Below, one piece after another: positions 48,514-58,054 of a stretch of 64,000 nucleotides of DNA. Origin of the DNA: Bradyrhizobium sp. 170 (GTDB taxonomy: Bacteria > Pseudomonadota > Alphaproteobacteria > Rhizobiales > Xanthobacteraceae). Positions within the stretch are counted from its first letter, which is position 1; every line of letters starts with the position of its first letter. Under the pieces are notes generated by a model. The model was not told the DNA's origin, ran no database searches, and saw only the letters and a program-made list of their open reading frames with translations. The DNA is taken from the NCBI RefSeq assembly GCF_023101085.1, contig NZ_CP064703.1, forward strand, positions 8,592,501 to 8,656,500, in the 5' to 3' direction. A program made the position numbers and the translations under genes.

Positions 48514-48630
48514 TGTCCCACGCAAAAAATGCTTCGGAAGCCTGCTCGTTCAAGCTATCCTCCCTTGCTGCAAACACCAAGCGCCGACAGTTCAGACTGG
48601 ACGGAGTAAACGGCAGCGGGAGGAGTTTGA

Positions 48631-49632
48631 ATGCACGGCTCTACGCCAGCTCTGCTTCCCGTCCGCCGTAGACTGGCCGTCCTGACACTGCTTCTGGCCT
48701 TCTCCGCGCATGGTCATACGCCGGCGCTGGCCGGTGATTATCCGGACCGGACCGTAAAAATCGTCGTTCCATTTCCGGCTGGAGGAACGGCCGATGCGAT
48801 CCCACGAATTGTCGGCGACTGGCTGTCACGCAAATGGAGCCAGCCGGTGGTCATCGAGAACCGCACGGGCGCCGCCGGAAACATCGGCGCCGAACAGGTC
48901 TATCATTCGGCGCCCGACGGCTACACCCTGCTCTCGTCACCGCCGCCGCCGCTGGTGATCAATCACAATCTGTACCCCAAGCTAGGCTTCGATCCGACGA
49001 AGTTCGAGCCTGTCATCGTCATGGCCCAGGTGCCAAATGCGCTGATCGTCAATCCGAACAACATCAAGGCATCGAGCGTGCCCGAGTTGATCGAATACCT
49101 GAAGGGCAATTCCGACAAGACCATCTGCGCCACGCAAGGCAACGGCACGACCTCGCATCTGACCTCGGAGCTGTTTCAGCTGATGGCAAAGGTGAAGCTG
49201 CGGCACATTCCGTATCGCGGCTCGGCGCCTGCGCTGCAGGGTCTCGTCGCCGGCGACGTCGACGTCATGTTCGACAATCTCGGCGTCTCGCTGGCGCTGG
49301 TTCAGGCCGGCAAGCTGAAGCTGCTCGCGGTGGCCTCTTCCGATCGGTTGCCGGCGCTGCCGGATGTACCGACGATGGCCGAAACGCTGCCGGGTTTTGA
49401 AGCAGTCGCCTGGTACGGCATCGTGGCGCCACCTAAAACTCCGAAAGACATCGTCGACAAGATCAATGCCGATGTGAACGAGGCGTTGCGTCAGCCCGCG
49501 GTGCAGGACCAGCTGAAGAAACTATCCGCCGGAATTTTCGGCGGCCCGGTCGACAAGACAGCCAAATACATGCGCGAGGAGGTCGACCGGTGGGCCGCGG
49601 TGATCAAGTCGGCCAATATCGAGCTGCAATAG
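48631..49632 (+). CDS. Bug/TctC-family tripartite tricarboxylate transporter substrate-binding protein
   Basis: 333 residues with an N-terminal signal peptide (RRRLAVLTLLLAFSAHGHTP, cleavage near ALAGD). The family opening YPDRTVKIVVPFPAGGTADA binds a carboxylate, and IENRTGAAGNIGAEQV, GNGTTSHLTSELF and VAWYGIVAPPKTP follow. It binds organic acids in the periplasm. The membrane partners TctA/TctB are not linked, which is common for orphan Bug proteins. The ATG at 48631 follows GGGAGGAG. Confidence 0.9.
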   Translation: MHGSTPALLPVRRRLAVLTLLLAFSAHGHTPALAGDYPDRTVKIVVPFPAGGTADAIPRIVGDWLSRKWSQPVVIENRTGAAGNIGAEQVYHSAPDGYTLLSSPPPPLVINHNLYPKLGFDPTKFEPVIVMAQVPNALIVNPNNIKASSVPELIEYLKGNSDKTICATQGNGTTSHLTSELFQLMAKVKLRHIPYRGSAPALQGLVAGDVDVMFDNLGVSLALVQAGKLKLLAVASSDRLPALPDVPTMAETLPGFEAVAWYGIVAPPKTPKDIVDKINADVNEALRQPAVQDQLKKLSAGIFGGPVDKTAKYMREEVDRWAAVIKSANIELQ

Positions 49633-49907
49633 GTCCCGCCATCTAATTGACCTCGATCCGAATGTTGCGTGTGCCGCTCCGCCGGAGCTGCGTGCACGGC
49701 GCCGCTGCGTGCCGGTTGAACGCTGCCGTGCACGTGATAGATTGTGCGTGCCATGATGATCCGTACCTCCAATATCGCTTCTGTCTTCTTTCTCGCGCGC
49801 TGACCGCGTTGCCCGCTCAGGCGGGCGGAAGTTTCCGACAGAAATAGCCCGGCCGCTCCTGCTTCGCGCAGGCCACGGTCGTTTGCCCAGCGATTAAGAG
49901 GATTCTC
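49633..49907. other. Non-coding interval with a decayed small coding tail
   Basis: 275 nt between the Bug gene and the PhyH gene. The minus strand near 49647-49690 reads RNIRIEVN followed by a stop. A similar tail (RNTRIEINWSGDDHPRW, stop) is seen on the minus strand at 50747-50810, after the PhyH gene. Neither has a credible start, so both look like remnants of one duplicated gene end. The rest is unremarkable. Confidence 0.35.
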
Positions 49908-50714
49908 ATGCCTGACAGCAAACCAGCGCGCGCGCTCAGCGACGCGCAGATCGAGCAATTCATTCAAGACGGCTTCGTGCGGATCGATCGCGCCTTTCCG
50001 CGCGAGCTTGCCGAGCAGGGTCGCGCCATCCTGTGGCGCGATCTGCCCTGCGATCCCGACGACCCCGCAACCTGGACGCAGCCGGTGATCCGCCTCGGCT
50101 ATTACAGCGACGACCCCTTCAGGAAAGCCGTCAACAGCCCGCTGCTTCATGCCGCCTTCGACCAGCTCGTCGGAAAGGGACGCTGGTGGCCGCGAGCCGA
50201 CCTCGGCACCTTCCCCGTGCGGTTTCCCAGTCCTCACGACCCCGGCGACGCCGGCTGGCATGTCGATGTGAGCTTCCCGGGAGAGGACCAACCTGTCGAC
50301 AGCAATGATTACGCCGCATGGCGGGTCAACGTGACGTCGCGCGGACGCGCGCTGCTGATGCTGTTCCTGTTCTCCGATGTGGGGGAAGCCGACGCGCCCA
50401 CCCGAATAAGGCCGGGCTCGCATCTGCACATGGCGCGCTTTCTCGAACCGGCCGGCGAGGCCGGCATGTCGCATTTGAGGCCGGACGAGATGGGAAGCGA
50501 CCGGCCCGAGATACAGGCGACCGGCGATGCCGGCACGGTCTATCTGTGCCACCCGCTGCTTGTTCACGCCGCGCAAATGCACCGGGGATCCGCGCCGCGT
50601 TTCATGGCGCAGCCACCGCTGCACCCGTCTCAGCCGTTCAGGCTTGAGCGGGCGGATGGCGATTATTCGCCGGTTGAACGGTCCATCCGGCAGGCCTTGC
50701 AGGCTCGCGCATAA
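49908..50714 (+). CDS. Phytanoyl-CoA dioxygenase (PhyH) family protein
   Basis: 268 residues. Fe(II)/2-oxoglutarate-dependent oxygenase fold: DAQIEQFIQDGFVRIDRAFP at the N-terminus, the HxD iron-binding pair in WHVDVSFPG, and a distal His in CHPLLVHAAQMHRG, followed by RFMAQPP (2OG-binding Arg). Substrate unknown; bacterial PhyH proteins hydroxylate diverse small molecules. The ATG at 49908 follows AAGAGGATTCTC. It is flanked by decayed coding tails rather than by partner genes. Confidence 0.87.
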   Translation: MPDSKPARALSDAQIEQFIQDGFVRIDRAFPRELAEQGRAILWRDLPCDPDDPATWTQPVIRLGYYSDDPFRKAVNSPLLHAAFDQLVGKGRWWPRADLGTFPVRFPSPHDPGDAGWHVDVSFPGEDQPVDSNDYAAWRVNVTSRGRALLMLFLFSDVGEADAPTRIRPGSHLHMARFLEPAGEAGMSHLRPDEMGSDRPEIQATGDAGTVYLCHPLLVHAAQMHRGSAPRFMAQPPLHPSQPFRLERADGDYSPVERSIRQALQARA

Positions 50715-50903
50715 CAAGAATCCGGGAATGAAGCCGGAGCGGGGTCACCAACGAGGGTGGTCGTCCCCGCTCCAGTTGATCTCGATGCGCGTGTTGCGCG
50801 GAACGGTGCGCTGGAACAGGGCAAACAACGCCGCAATAGCGGTTGCAGCGCCTGTCTCCCATTGCCAATTTCATGCTACGTTTTTCGCGAATAGAGTGAT
50901 CCG

Positions 50904-51851
50904 ATGAACCCCCGCCTGATTCTGATCCCCCTCCTGACCTTGATGATCGCCGCCAGTGCCGCGAGCGCATGGGCGCAGGACAAGGGCACTGTCCACCCAA
51001 AACCGCTGCCGCCGCTCGCCAACCCGAACGATCCCAACATCGCCGCCAAGGAGCTGTTCGGCCGCAAGGTGCTGCCGGCGGCGATGCCGACGCGCGTGCA
51101 CGGGTTCTATGCCCATGGCTGCATCGCGGGCGCGGAAGGGCTGCCGATCAACGGCGACAATTGGCAGGTGATGCGGCTGTCGCGCAATCGTTACTGGGGC
51201 CATCCCGACCTGGTCGCACTGGTCAAGCGGCTTGCCGCAAGAGCGCGCAAGGATGCCGGCTGGCCGGGCATATTGGTCGGCGACATGTCACAGCCGCGCG
51301 GCGGGCCGATGTTCACCGGACATGCCAGCCATCAGGTGGGGCTCGATGCTGACATCTGGCTGACGCCGATGCCGAACCGGCAACTATCGCGCAACGAGCG
51401 CGAGGAGACGTCGGCCGTGATGATGGTGCGCACCGACCGGCTCGACATCGATCCGCACGCCTGGACGCCGACTCATCTCGCGGTGATCCGCGCCGCCGCG
51501 CTGGAGCCCAGCGTGCAGCGCATCTTCGTCAATGCCGCGATCAAGAAGGCGCTCTGTCGCGAGGCCAAAGGCGACCGCTACTGGCTGCACAAGGTGCGGC
51601 CGATGTACGGCCACGACTATCACTTCCACATCCGCATCAAATGCCCGCCCGGCGCCGGCGAATGCGAAAGCCAGCCCGAACCGAACGACGGCGAAGGCTG
51701 CAGCACCGGCGATCTCGCCTACTGGTTCAGCGATGCGGTGCTGCACCCGAAGCCGCCGAAAGTGCCGCCGAAGCCGAAGCCGCCGATGACGATGGCCGCG
51801 CTGCCGCCCGCCTGCAAGGCGGTATTGAACGCGCCGGACGCAAAGCATTGA
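50904..51851 (+). CDS. mepA: Penicillin-insensitive murein endopeptidase
   Basis: 315 residues with a signal peptide (LILIPLLTLMIAASAASAWA). LAS-family metallopeptidase: zinc ligands in GHASHQVGLDADIW and HDYHFHIRIKCPPG, with four nearby Cys (CPPG, GECES, GEGCS and others) likely forming disulfides as in E. coli MepA. It cleaves DD (and LD) cross-links in peptidoglycan in the periplasm. The Pro/Lys-rich segment near 285-300 is a linker. The ATG at 50904 begins MNPRLILIPLL. The next gene starts 32 nt after its stop and may be co-transcribed. Confidence 0.92.
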   Translation: MNPRLILIPLLTLMIAASAASAWAQDKGTVHPKPLPPLANPNDPNIAAKELFGRKVLPAAMPTRVHGFYAHGCIAGAEGLPINGDNWQVMRLSRNRYWGHPDLVALVKRLAARARKDAGWPGILVGDMSQPRGGPMFTGHASHQVGLDADIWLTPMPNRQLSRNEREETSAVMMVRTDRLDIDPHAWTPTHLAVIRAAALEPSVQRIFVNAAIKKALCREAKGDRYWLHKVRPMYGHDYHFHIRIKCPPGAGECESQPEPNDGEGCSTGDLAYWFSDAVLHPKPPKVPPKPKPPMTMAALPPACKAVLNAPDAKH

Positions 51852-51883
51852 CCGCACAAGATCAAATCCGCAGGAGAATGACG

Positions 51884-52405
51884 ATGAAGATTTGGCCCCT
51901 GATTGCATCCATCGCTTTCGTCACGAGCGTGCATGCACAAACTCCTTATGCCGGGATGCAGACGCGCCCGATCAAGGCGCTTTCCGAACAGCAGATTGCC
52001 GACCTCGGCGCCGGCCGCGGCATGGGCCTGGCGCTCGCCGCGGAGCTGAACGGTTATCCGGGGCCATTGCACGTTCTCGAGCTCGCCGACAAGCTCGAAC
52101 TTTCCACCGAGCAGCGTGCCAGCATGCAGCGCCTGTTCGATTCCATGAAGGCCGAAGCGATGCCGCTGGGCGCGAAGCTGATCGAGCAGGAAGCCGAACT
52201 GGACAAGCAGTTTGCAACCCGCACGGTCACGCCGGAAAGCCTGAAGGCGTCCACTGGGGCCGTTGCGGCCACGCAGGGGACGCTGCGCGAGACCCACCTG
52301 AAATATCATTTGTCGACCGGAAGCATCCTGACCCCGTCGCAGATGACAAAGTATGCGGAATTGCGCGGTTACGGCGGCGGCGGGCACAAGCGACACCACC
52401 ATTGA
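51884..52405 (+). CDS. Spy/CpxP-like periplasmic protein (LTxxQ family)
   Basis: 173 residues from the ATG at 51884 (MKIWPLIASIAFVTSVHAQT), chosen because CAGGAG lies 7 nt upstream; the ATG at 51878 is too close to it. A clear signal peptide ends VHAQ. The mature part is alpha-helical with LGAGRGMGLALAAELNGYPG, LELSTEQRASMQRLFDSM and LTPSQMTKYAELRG, the paired LTxxQ-type motifs of Spy/CpxP chaperones. The tail GGGGHKRHHH is His-rich and might bind metal. It follows mepA, so envelope maintenance is likely. Confidence 0.75.
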   Translation: MKIWPLIASIAFVTSVHAQTPYAGMQTRPIKALSEQQIADLGAGRGMGLALAAELNGYPGPLHVLELADKLELSTEQRASMQRLFDSMKAEAMPLGAKLIEQEAELDKQFATRTVTPESLKASTGAVAATQGTLRETHLKYHLSTGSILTPSQMTKYAELRGYGGGGHKRHHH

Positions 52406-52410
52406 TGCTC

Positions 52411-52438
52411 CGGCTGCACCCTGCAGGCGGTGCAGCCG
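52411..52438 (+). terminator. Hairpin after the Spy-like gene, weak terminator
   Basis: CGGCTGCACC and GGTGCAGCCG form a 10-bp stem around an 8-nt loop 5 nt after the stop, followed only by CCTTTACC. It separates the mepA pair from modA and may be a weak terminator. Confidence 0.45.
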
Positions 52439-52605
52439 CCTTTACCTCCTCCCCTATCCTGACTATTGTCAGGGCTGGCGACATCCTGATCGACCGCAAG
52501 TCCTCCAGGAAATACCGGAACGGCGCTTCCGACGGTCGCCTTAACCCAACCAACGCCTGTCTTGCGCGCGGCAACCGCGGCTCGCAATCATGCATGGAGC
52601 GCCCG

Positions 52606-53391
52606 ATGAACCGTCTTGCCGGCCTTTTCCTGGCCTTCGCCGTATCGTTAGCAGCCATCCCCTCGCCCACCGCCGCGCAGGACAAGTCCCTGACGATCTT
52701 CGCCGCGGCCTCGATGAAGAATGCGCTCGACGAGATCGACGCCGCCTATACCGCGAAGTCGGGCGTCAAGATCACCGTCAGCTATGGCCCGAGCTCGGGG
52801 CTCGCCAAGCAGATCGAGCAGGGCGCGCCGGCCGACGTGTTCATCTCCGCCGACACCGACTGGATGGATTATGCGGCGTCGAAAAAGACGATCAATGAAT
52901 CGAGCCGGGTCAATCTGCTCGGCAACAGCATCGTGCTGATCGCGCCAAAGGATTCCAAGGTCGACAATGCCAGCATCGGCCCCGGCTTCGATCTCGCGAA
53001 GCTCGCGGGCGACGGCAGGATCGCCACCGGCGACGTCAAATCAGTGCCGGTCGGCAAATATGGCAAGGCGGCGCTCGAGAAGCTTGGTTCATGGCAGGCC
53101 GCCGAATCCAAATTCGCGATGGCCGAAAGCGTGCGCGCCGCGCTGACGCTGGTCGCGCGCGGCGAAGCGGTGCTGGGCATTGTCTACTCGACCGACGCCA
53201 AGGCCGAACCCGGCGTCAAGATCATCGGTACCTTCCCGGCCGATTCCCATCCTGCGATCGTCTATCCTGTGGCGGCGACCACCACCGCAAAACCGGAGGC
53301 CTCGGACTATCTCGCCTTCCTGCGCTCGACCGCAGCCAAAAACATCCTCGAGAAGTATGGCTTCAAGTTCCTCGTCAGCCCGTCGACCTGA
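52606..53391 (+). CDS. modA: Molybdate ABC transporter substrate-binding protein
   Basis: 261 residues from the ATG at 52606 (MNRLAGLFLAFAVSLAAIPS), with GGAG just upstream. A signal peptide is cleaved near AQDK. The mature protein opens LTIFAAASMKNALDEID, the ModA signature (FAAAS contacts molybdate), then YGPSSGLAKQIEQGAPADVF and FISADTDWMD. It captures molybdate or tungstate for Mo-cofactor enzymes such as nitrate reductase and nitrogenase. modB starts within the stop codon (tgATG). No ModE-type operator is recognised upstream. Confidence 0.95.
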   Translation: MNRLAGLFLAFAVSLAAIPSPTAAQDKSLTIFAAASMKNALDEIDAAYTAKSGVKITVSYGPSSGLAKQIEQGAPADVFISADTDWMDYAASKKTINESSRVNLLGNSIVLIAPKDSKVDNASIGPGFDLAKLAGDGRIATGDVKSVPVGKYGKAALEKLGSWQAAESKFAMAESVRAALTLVARGEAVLGIVYSTDAKAEPGVKIIGTFPADSHPAIVYPVAATTTAKPEASDYLAFLRSTAAKNILEKYGFKFLVSPST

Positions 53392-54086
53392 TGTTCGAGA
53401 TATCGCCGGCCGAATGGACGGCCATCCTGCTGTCCCTGCGCGTCACCGTCATGGCGACGCTGGTGGCGACGCCGTTCGGTATCGCACTGGCGTGGCTGCT
53501 GGCGCGGCGTGAATTCTGGGGCAAGTCCATCCTCGATGCGCTGGTTCATCTGCCGCTGGTGCTGCCCCCCGTCGTCACCGGTTACCTGTTGCTGCTGACC
53601 TTCGGCCGCCGCGGGCTGGTCGGCGCGTGGCTCGCCGATAACCTCGGCATCGTGTTCGCGTTTCGCTGGACCGGAGCGGCGCTGGCCTGCGGCATCATGT
53701 CGTTCCCACTCCTGGTGCGGCCAATTCGATTATCGATCGAGGCGATCGACCGCCGGCTGGAACAGGCATCGAGCACGCTCGGCGCCCCGCCGTGGCAGGT
53801 GTTCGCCACCGTGACCTTGCCGCTGGCGCTGCCGGGCGTGCTGGCCGGCATGGTGCTCGGCTTTGCCAAGGCGATCGGCGAGTTCGGCGCCACCATTACT
53901 TTCGTCTCCAACATTCCGGGCGAGACCCAGACCATTTCTTCCGCGATCTATTCGCTGATTCAAACGCCGGATGGCGACAGCGCGGCTATGCGGCTGGTGC
54001 TGATTTCCACCCTGATTGCAATGGGCGCGCTGATCGCCTCCGAATGGTTCGCGCGGCGCGCCACCAAACGCCTGCACGGGAACTGA
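53391..54086 (+). CDS. modB: Molybdate ABC transporter permease
   Basis: 231 residues. The ATG at 53391 overlaps the modA stop by one base. Five to six membrane segments. The EAA loop reads [20 protein letters not shown] followed by [20 protein letters not shown] and [19 protein letters not shown], all highly typical of ModB. It forms the membrane pore with ModC. An in-frame extension upstream lies inside modA and is not real. Confidence 0.95.
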   Translation: MFEISPAEWTAILLSLRVTVMATLVATPFGIALAWLLARREFWGKSILDALVHLPLVLPPVVTGYLLLLTFGRRGLVGAWLADNLGIVFAFRWTGAALACGIMSFPLLVRPIRLSIEAIDRRLEQASSTLGAPPWQVFATVTLPLALPGVLAGMVLGFAKAIGEFGATITFVSNIPGETQTISSAIYSLIQTPDGDSAAMRLVLISTLIAMGALIASEWFARRATKRLHGN

Positions 54087-54088
54087 CC

Positions 54089-54748
54089 ATGCTGCGCGTC
54101 GACGTCACCAAGCAACTCGGCGAGTTCTCGCTGGAAGCCTCGTTCGAAAGCCAGGGCCGCGTCACCGGCCTGTTCGGCGCATCTGGCGCCGGCAAGACCT
54201 CGCTGATCAATATGATCGCGGGGCTGCTGCGGCCCGACCGCGGCGTTATCGCGCTCGACGGTGAAACACTGGACGACACGTCGAAAGGCATTCACATCCC
54301 GCCGCACCGACGCCGGATCGGTTACGTGTTTCAGGACGCGCGGCTGTTCCCGCATCTCGACGTGCGGCAAAATCTCGACTACGGCCGGCGCATGAACAGG
54401 CTCGCCGTGGATCCGGCACAGCACGCGCGCGTCACCGACCTGCTCGATATCGGCCAGCTGCTCGACCGCCGCCCCGGCCAGCTCTCCGGCGGCGAACGCC
54501 AGCGCGTCGCACTCGGCCGTGCGCTATTGTCAAAGCCGCGCCTGTTGCTGATGGACGAGCCGTTGGGCTCGCTCGACGAGGGCCGCAAGGAGGAAATCCT
54601 GCCCTATCTGGTGCGGCTGCGCGACGAAGGCATTCCGATGGTCTATGTCAGCCACGACGCCGCCGAACTGCGTCAACTGGCGACGCAGATCGTGATGCTC
54701 AAGCGCGGCCGCGTGACCGCGCTCGGCGGTGTCAAGGTGCTGACGTAG
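54089..54748 (+). CDS. modC: Molybdate ABC transporter ATPase, short form without Mop/TOBE domain
   Basis: 219 residues. Walker [10 protein letters not shown] (about 31-39), Q-loop [12 protein letters not shown], signature [16 protein letters not shown], Walker [13 protein letters not shown] and the H-loop YVSHDAAE are all present. It ends at VKVLT just after the ATPase core, so the C-terminal Mop (TOBE) molybdate-sensing region of E. coli ModC (~350 aa) is missing. It starts 2 nt after modB. The stop is 5 nt from the convergent ilvD stop. Confidence 0.93.
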   Translation: MLRVDVTKQLGEFSLEASFESQGRVTGLFGASGAGKTSLINMIAGLLRPDRGVIALDGETLDDTSKGIHIPPHRRRIGYVFQDARLFPHLDVRQNLDYGRRMNRLAVDPAQHARVTDLLDIGQLLDRRPGQLSGGERQRVALGRALLSKPRLLLMDEPLGSLDEGRKEEILPYLVRLRDEGIPMVYVSHDAAELRQLATQIVMLKRGRVTALGGVKVLT

Positions 54749-54753
54749 CCCCT

Positions 54754-56598
54754 TTACTCCGGAACGATACGCACCGCGCCGCGGGCGGCGCTCGTCGTCA
54801 ACGCCGCATAGGCCTTCAGTGCCATCGTTACCTTGCGGCTGCGCTTCTTGGCGGGCTTCCATGCGTCCGCGCCACGGGCCAGCATGGCTTCGCGCCGCTT
54901 CGCCAGCGTGGCGTCATCGACCACGAGGCTGATCGAACGCGAGGGGATGTCGATCTTGATAAGGTCGCCCTCTTCCACCAGCCCGATCAACCCGCCTTCG
55001 GCGGCTTCCGGCGAGAGATGCCCGATCGACAGGCCTGACGAGCCGCCGGAGAAGCGGCCATCGGTGACCAATGCGCAAACTTTTCCGAGGCCCTTCGATT
55101 TGAGGTAGCTGGTCGGATAGAGCATCTCCTGCATGCCGGGGCCACCGCGCGGGCCTTCATAGCGGACCACGACGACATCGCCCGCCTTGATCTTGTTACC
55201 CAGAATGCCTTCGACTGCGGCGTCCTGGCTTTCGAACACCCGTGCCGGCCCCTCGAACTTCAAAATGCTCTCATCGACGCCCGCGGTCTTCACGATGCAG
55301 CCATCGAGCGCGATGTTGCCCGACAGCACGGCAAGGCCGCCATCTTTCGAATAAGCATGCTCGGCGTCACGAACGCAGCCGGTGGCGCGATCGGTATCGA
55401 GTTCTTCGAACCGGCGCTCCTGGCTGAAGGCGACTTGCGTCGGCACATTGCCCGGCGCGGCCATGAAGAATTTGCGGACGCTCTCGCTCTTGGTGCGAAC
55501 GATGTCCCAGCGATTAAGCGCGTCTTCCAGCGTCTTGCTATGAACCATCGGCAGGCCGCGGTTGAGCAGGCCGGCGCGATCGAGTTCGCCGAGGATCGCC
55601 ATCACGCCACCAGCGCGGTGAACGTCTTCCAGATGCACGTCCGGCACCGACGGCGCGACCTTGCACAGCACCGGCACCCGGCGCGATAGCCGGTCGATAT
55701 CCTGCATCGTGAAGGGAATGCCGCCTTCATAGGCCGCCGCCAGCAGATGCAGCACCGTATTGGTCGAGCCGCCCATGGCGATATCGAGCGTCATCGCATT
55801 CTCGAACGCCTTGAAGTTCGCAATCTTTCGTGGCAACGCCGTTTCGTCATCCTGCTCGTAATAGCGCCGCGCCAGATCGACGATCAGGTGCCCGGCCTCG
55901 ACGAACAATCCCTTGCGGTCGGCATGCGTCGCCAGCACCGAGCCGTTGCCCGGCAGCGCGAGGCCCAGCGCCTCGGTGAGGCAGTTCATGGAATTGGCCG
56001 TGAACATGCCCGAGCACGAGCCGCAGGTCGGACAGGCAGAGCGCTCGATCACTTCCACATCGGCGTCGCTGACATTGCTGTCGGCGGCGGCGACCATGGC
56101 GTCGATCAGGTCGACCGCGCGGAGCTTGCCCTTGATGTTGACCTTGCCCGACTCCATCGGGCCGCCCGAGACGAACACGGTCGGGATGTTGATCCGCAAT
56201 GCGGCCATCAGCATGCCGGGCGTGATCTTGTCGCAGTTGGAGATGCAGACCATGGCGTCGGCGCAATGCGCGTTGACCATGTACTCGACGCTGTCGGCGA
56301 TGATCTCGCGCGACGGCAGGCTGTAGAGCATGCCGTCATGGCCCATGGCGATGCCGTCGTCGACCGCGATGGTGTTGAACTCTTTCGCAACGCCGCCCGC
56401 CTTCTCGATTTCGCGCGCGACGAGCTGGCCGAGATCCTTCAGGTGCACGTGGCCGGGCACGAACTGGGTGAACGAATTGACCACGGCAATGATCGGCTTG
56501 CCAAAGTCCTCGTTCTTCATGCCGGTGGCGCGCCAGAGGCCGCGGGCGCCCGCCATGTTGCGGCCGTGGGTCGTGGTTCGGGAGCGGTAGGCGGGCAT
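54754..56598 (-). CDS. ilvD: Dihydroxy-acid dehydratase
   Basis: 614 residues from the ATG at 56598 ([20 protein letters not shown]), the usual E. coli-type length; a longer reading is not conserved. It dehydrates 2,3-dihydroxy-isovalerate and -methylvalerate in valine/isoleucine synthesis. Fe-S ligands are in [11 protein letters not shown] and [30 protein letters not shown] and [20 protein letters not shown] are further signatures. Probably monocistronic, convergent with modC. Confidence 0.95.
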   Translation of the reverse strand: MPAYRSRTTTHGRNMAGARGLWRATGMKNEDFGKPIIAVVNSFTQFVPGHVHLKDLGQLVAREIEKAGGVAKEFNTIAVDDGIAMGHDGMLYSLPSREIIADSVEYMVNAHCADAMVCISNCDKITPGMLMAALRINIPTVFVSGGPMESGKVNIKGKLRAVDLIDAMVAAADSNVSDADVEVIERSACPTCGSCSGMFTANSMNCLTEALGLALPGNGSVLATHADRKGLFVEAGHLIVDLARRYYEQDDETALPRKIANFKAFENAMTLDIAMGGSTNTVLHLLAAAYEGGIPFTMQDIDRLSRRVPVLCKVAPSVPDVHLEDVHRAGGVMAILGELDRAGLLNRGLPMVHSKTLEDALNRWDIVRTKSESVRKFFMAAPGNVPTQVAFSQERRFEELDTDRATGCVRDAEHAYSKDGGLAVLSGNIALDGCIVKTAGVDESILKFEGPARVFESQDAAVEGILGNKIKAGDVVVVRYEGPRGGPGMQEMLYPTSYLKSKGLGKVCALVTDGRFSGGSSGLSIGHLSPEAAEGGLIGLVEEGDLIKIDIPSRSISLVVDDATLAKRREAMLARGADAWKPAKKRSRKVTMALKAYAALTTSAARGAVRIVPE

Positions 56599-56733
56599 GA
56601 TCTGTCCTTTTGGATCGGGAAAGGCGTCTTTTAGACGGTGAGCTCTGCTGATTAAAGCGCGTTGGCGCAGGGTCGCCATGCGCTGGTCAACCCAAAACGG
56701 GACAGGGTGCAGACGCCCCTGCCCCGGCTACCG

Positions 56734-57927
56734 CTAGACGACCTCGCGTGCACGCAGTTCCGCGATCGCTTTCGCGTCATAGCCGAGCGAGGCCAGCACC
56801 TCCTCGGTATGGGCGCTGAGCGCGGGCGCCATCCGGTCGAGCCTGCCGCCGCCATGGGCGAGCTGGAACCCGCTGCCGGCAAAGCGCAGGCGTCCATAGG
56901 GCGTATCGATCTCCTGAATGGCACCGCGCGCTGATATCTGCGGGTGATCGATCACCTCCTCGACCTTCCAAATACTGGCGCAGGGCGCGCCCGCGGCTTC
57001 CAGGATCTTTTCCCAATCGCGCGGGTCCTTCTTCGAGAGCGCCTCCTCGATGATGGCCCGCAACGCCTTCTCGTTTTCCTGACGGGCGAACCAGTCGGCG
57101 AAGCGCGGGTCCTCCAGCGCATCGGCTCGATCAAGCGCAGTCATCAGCGCGCGGTATTGTTTCTCGCTGTTGACGGCGAGCAGCAGATAGCCGTTGCCCG
57201 CCTTGAACAGGTTGGCGGTCGGCCTGCGGCTCACGGCCTGATTGCCGGAGAGCTGCTGGCGATGGCCGGCGACCGAGTAGTCCGCGACCTGCCCGGACAG
57301 GAACGCCAGCGTCGCCTCCAGCATGGAGACATCGACCATTTGCCCCTTGCCTGTATGAGTGCGCTGGAACAGCGCGCTCGACACGCCGAAGGCTGCGGTC
57401 GAGCCCGACAACACGTCGCAAACCGCAAAGCCGGCGCGCGTCGGCCCGGTCTCGGCGTGGCCGGTGATCGACATGATGCCTGACAGGGCCTGGATCTTCC
57501 CGTCATAGCCGGCGCCCAGCCGTTCCGGGCCTGTCTGGCCAAACCCTGAAATGGCGCAATAGATCAGCCGCGGGTTGATCGCCGAAAGCGCGGCGTAGCC
57601 GATGCCGAGCTTGTCCATCACGCCGGGGCGAAAGTTCTCCATCACCACATCGGCCTGGGCGGCGAGTTGCTTGACGATGGCGATCGCCTCCGGCTTCGAG
57701 AGATCGAGGGTGAGGCTGCGCTTGTTGCCGTTGATGGCCTGCCAGCCGGGGGCGAGGCCGCGCTCGGCCCATTCGCGGCTCAGCGGCGTGCGGCGCATGT
57801 CCTCGCCTTCGCGACGCTCTACCTTGATGACGTCGGCCCCGAGCAGCGCGAGCTGGTAGCTCGCATAGGGGCCTGCCAGCACCTGCGTAAAGTCGAGAAT
57901 CTTCACGCCTTCGAACGGTCGGGTCAA
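56734..57927 (-). CDS. CaiB/BaiF family III CoA-transferase
   Basis: 397 residues. FEGVKILDFTQVLAGPYASY at the N-terminus, VKVERREGEDMRRTPL, LSLDLSKPE-like LTLDLSKPEA, RLIYCAISGFGQTGP and VDVSMLEATLAFLSGQV are diagnostic; the catalytic Asp lies in the VAVCDVLSGSTAAFGV region. It moves CoA between carboxylates (formyl-, succinyl- or similar donors). Cosubstrates are unknown. It lies downstream of the GrdB-like gene on the same strand, separated by palindrome B, so linked function is possible but not certain. Confidence 0.9.
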   Translation of the reverse strand: MTRPFEGVKILDFTQVLAGPYASYQLALLGADVIKVERREGEDMRRTPLSREWAERGLAPGWQAINGNKRSLTLDLSKPEAIAIVKQLAAQADVVMENFRPGVMDKLGIGYAALSAINPRLIYCAISGFGQTGPERLGAGYDGKIQALSGIMSITGHAETGPTRAGFAVCDVLSGSTAAFGVSSALFQRTHTGKGQMVDVSMLEATLAFLSGQVADYSVAGHRQQLSGNQAVSRRPTANLFKAGNGYLLLAVNSEKQYRALMTALDRADALEDPRFADWFARQENEKALRAIIEEALSKKDPRDWEKILEAAGAPCASIWKVEEVIDHPQISARGAIQEIDTPYGRLRFAGSGFQLAHGGGRLDRMAPALSAHTEEVLASLGYDAKAIAELRAREVV

Positions 57928-57946
57928 TTCAGTTTCCTCCTGCGGG

Positions 57947-58032
57947 CGTCATTGCGAGGAGCGCAGCGACGAAGCAATCCATTCTTTCTTTTTTGCCGCA
58001 GCGTGGATTGCTTCGCTTCGCTCGCAATGACG
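57947..58032. repeat. Palindromic intergenic repeat family B, copy 2
   Basis: CGTCATTGCGAGGAGCGCAG at the left and CGCTTCGCTCGCAATGACG at the right with inner GAAGCAATCCA/TGGATTGCTTC arms, matching 16625-16708. It lies between the GrdB-like and CoA-transferase genes. Confidence 0.88.
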
Positions 58033-58054
58033 ACTCTGAAGTCGCGCGGCCAAT

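Noticed and set aside
51892..52605. Long in-frame extension upstream of modA
   Set aside because: It overlaps the Spy-like gene in another frame and lacks a signal peptide; the ATG at 52606 gives a normal ModA with SD and signal sequence.
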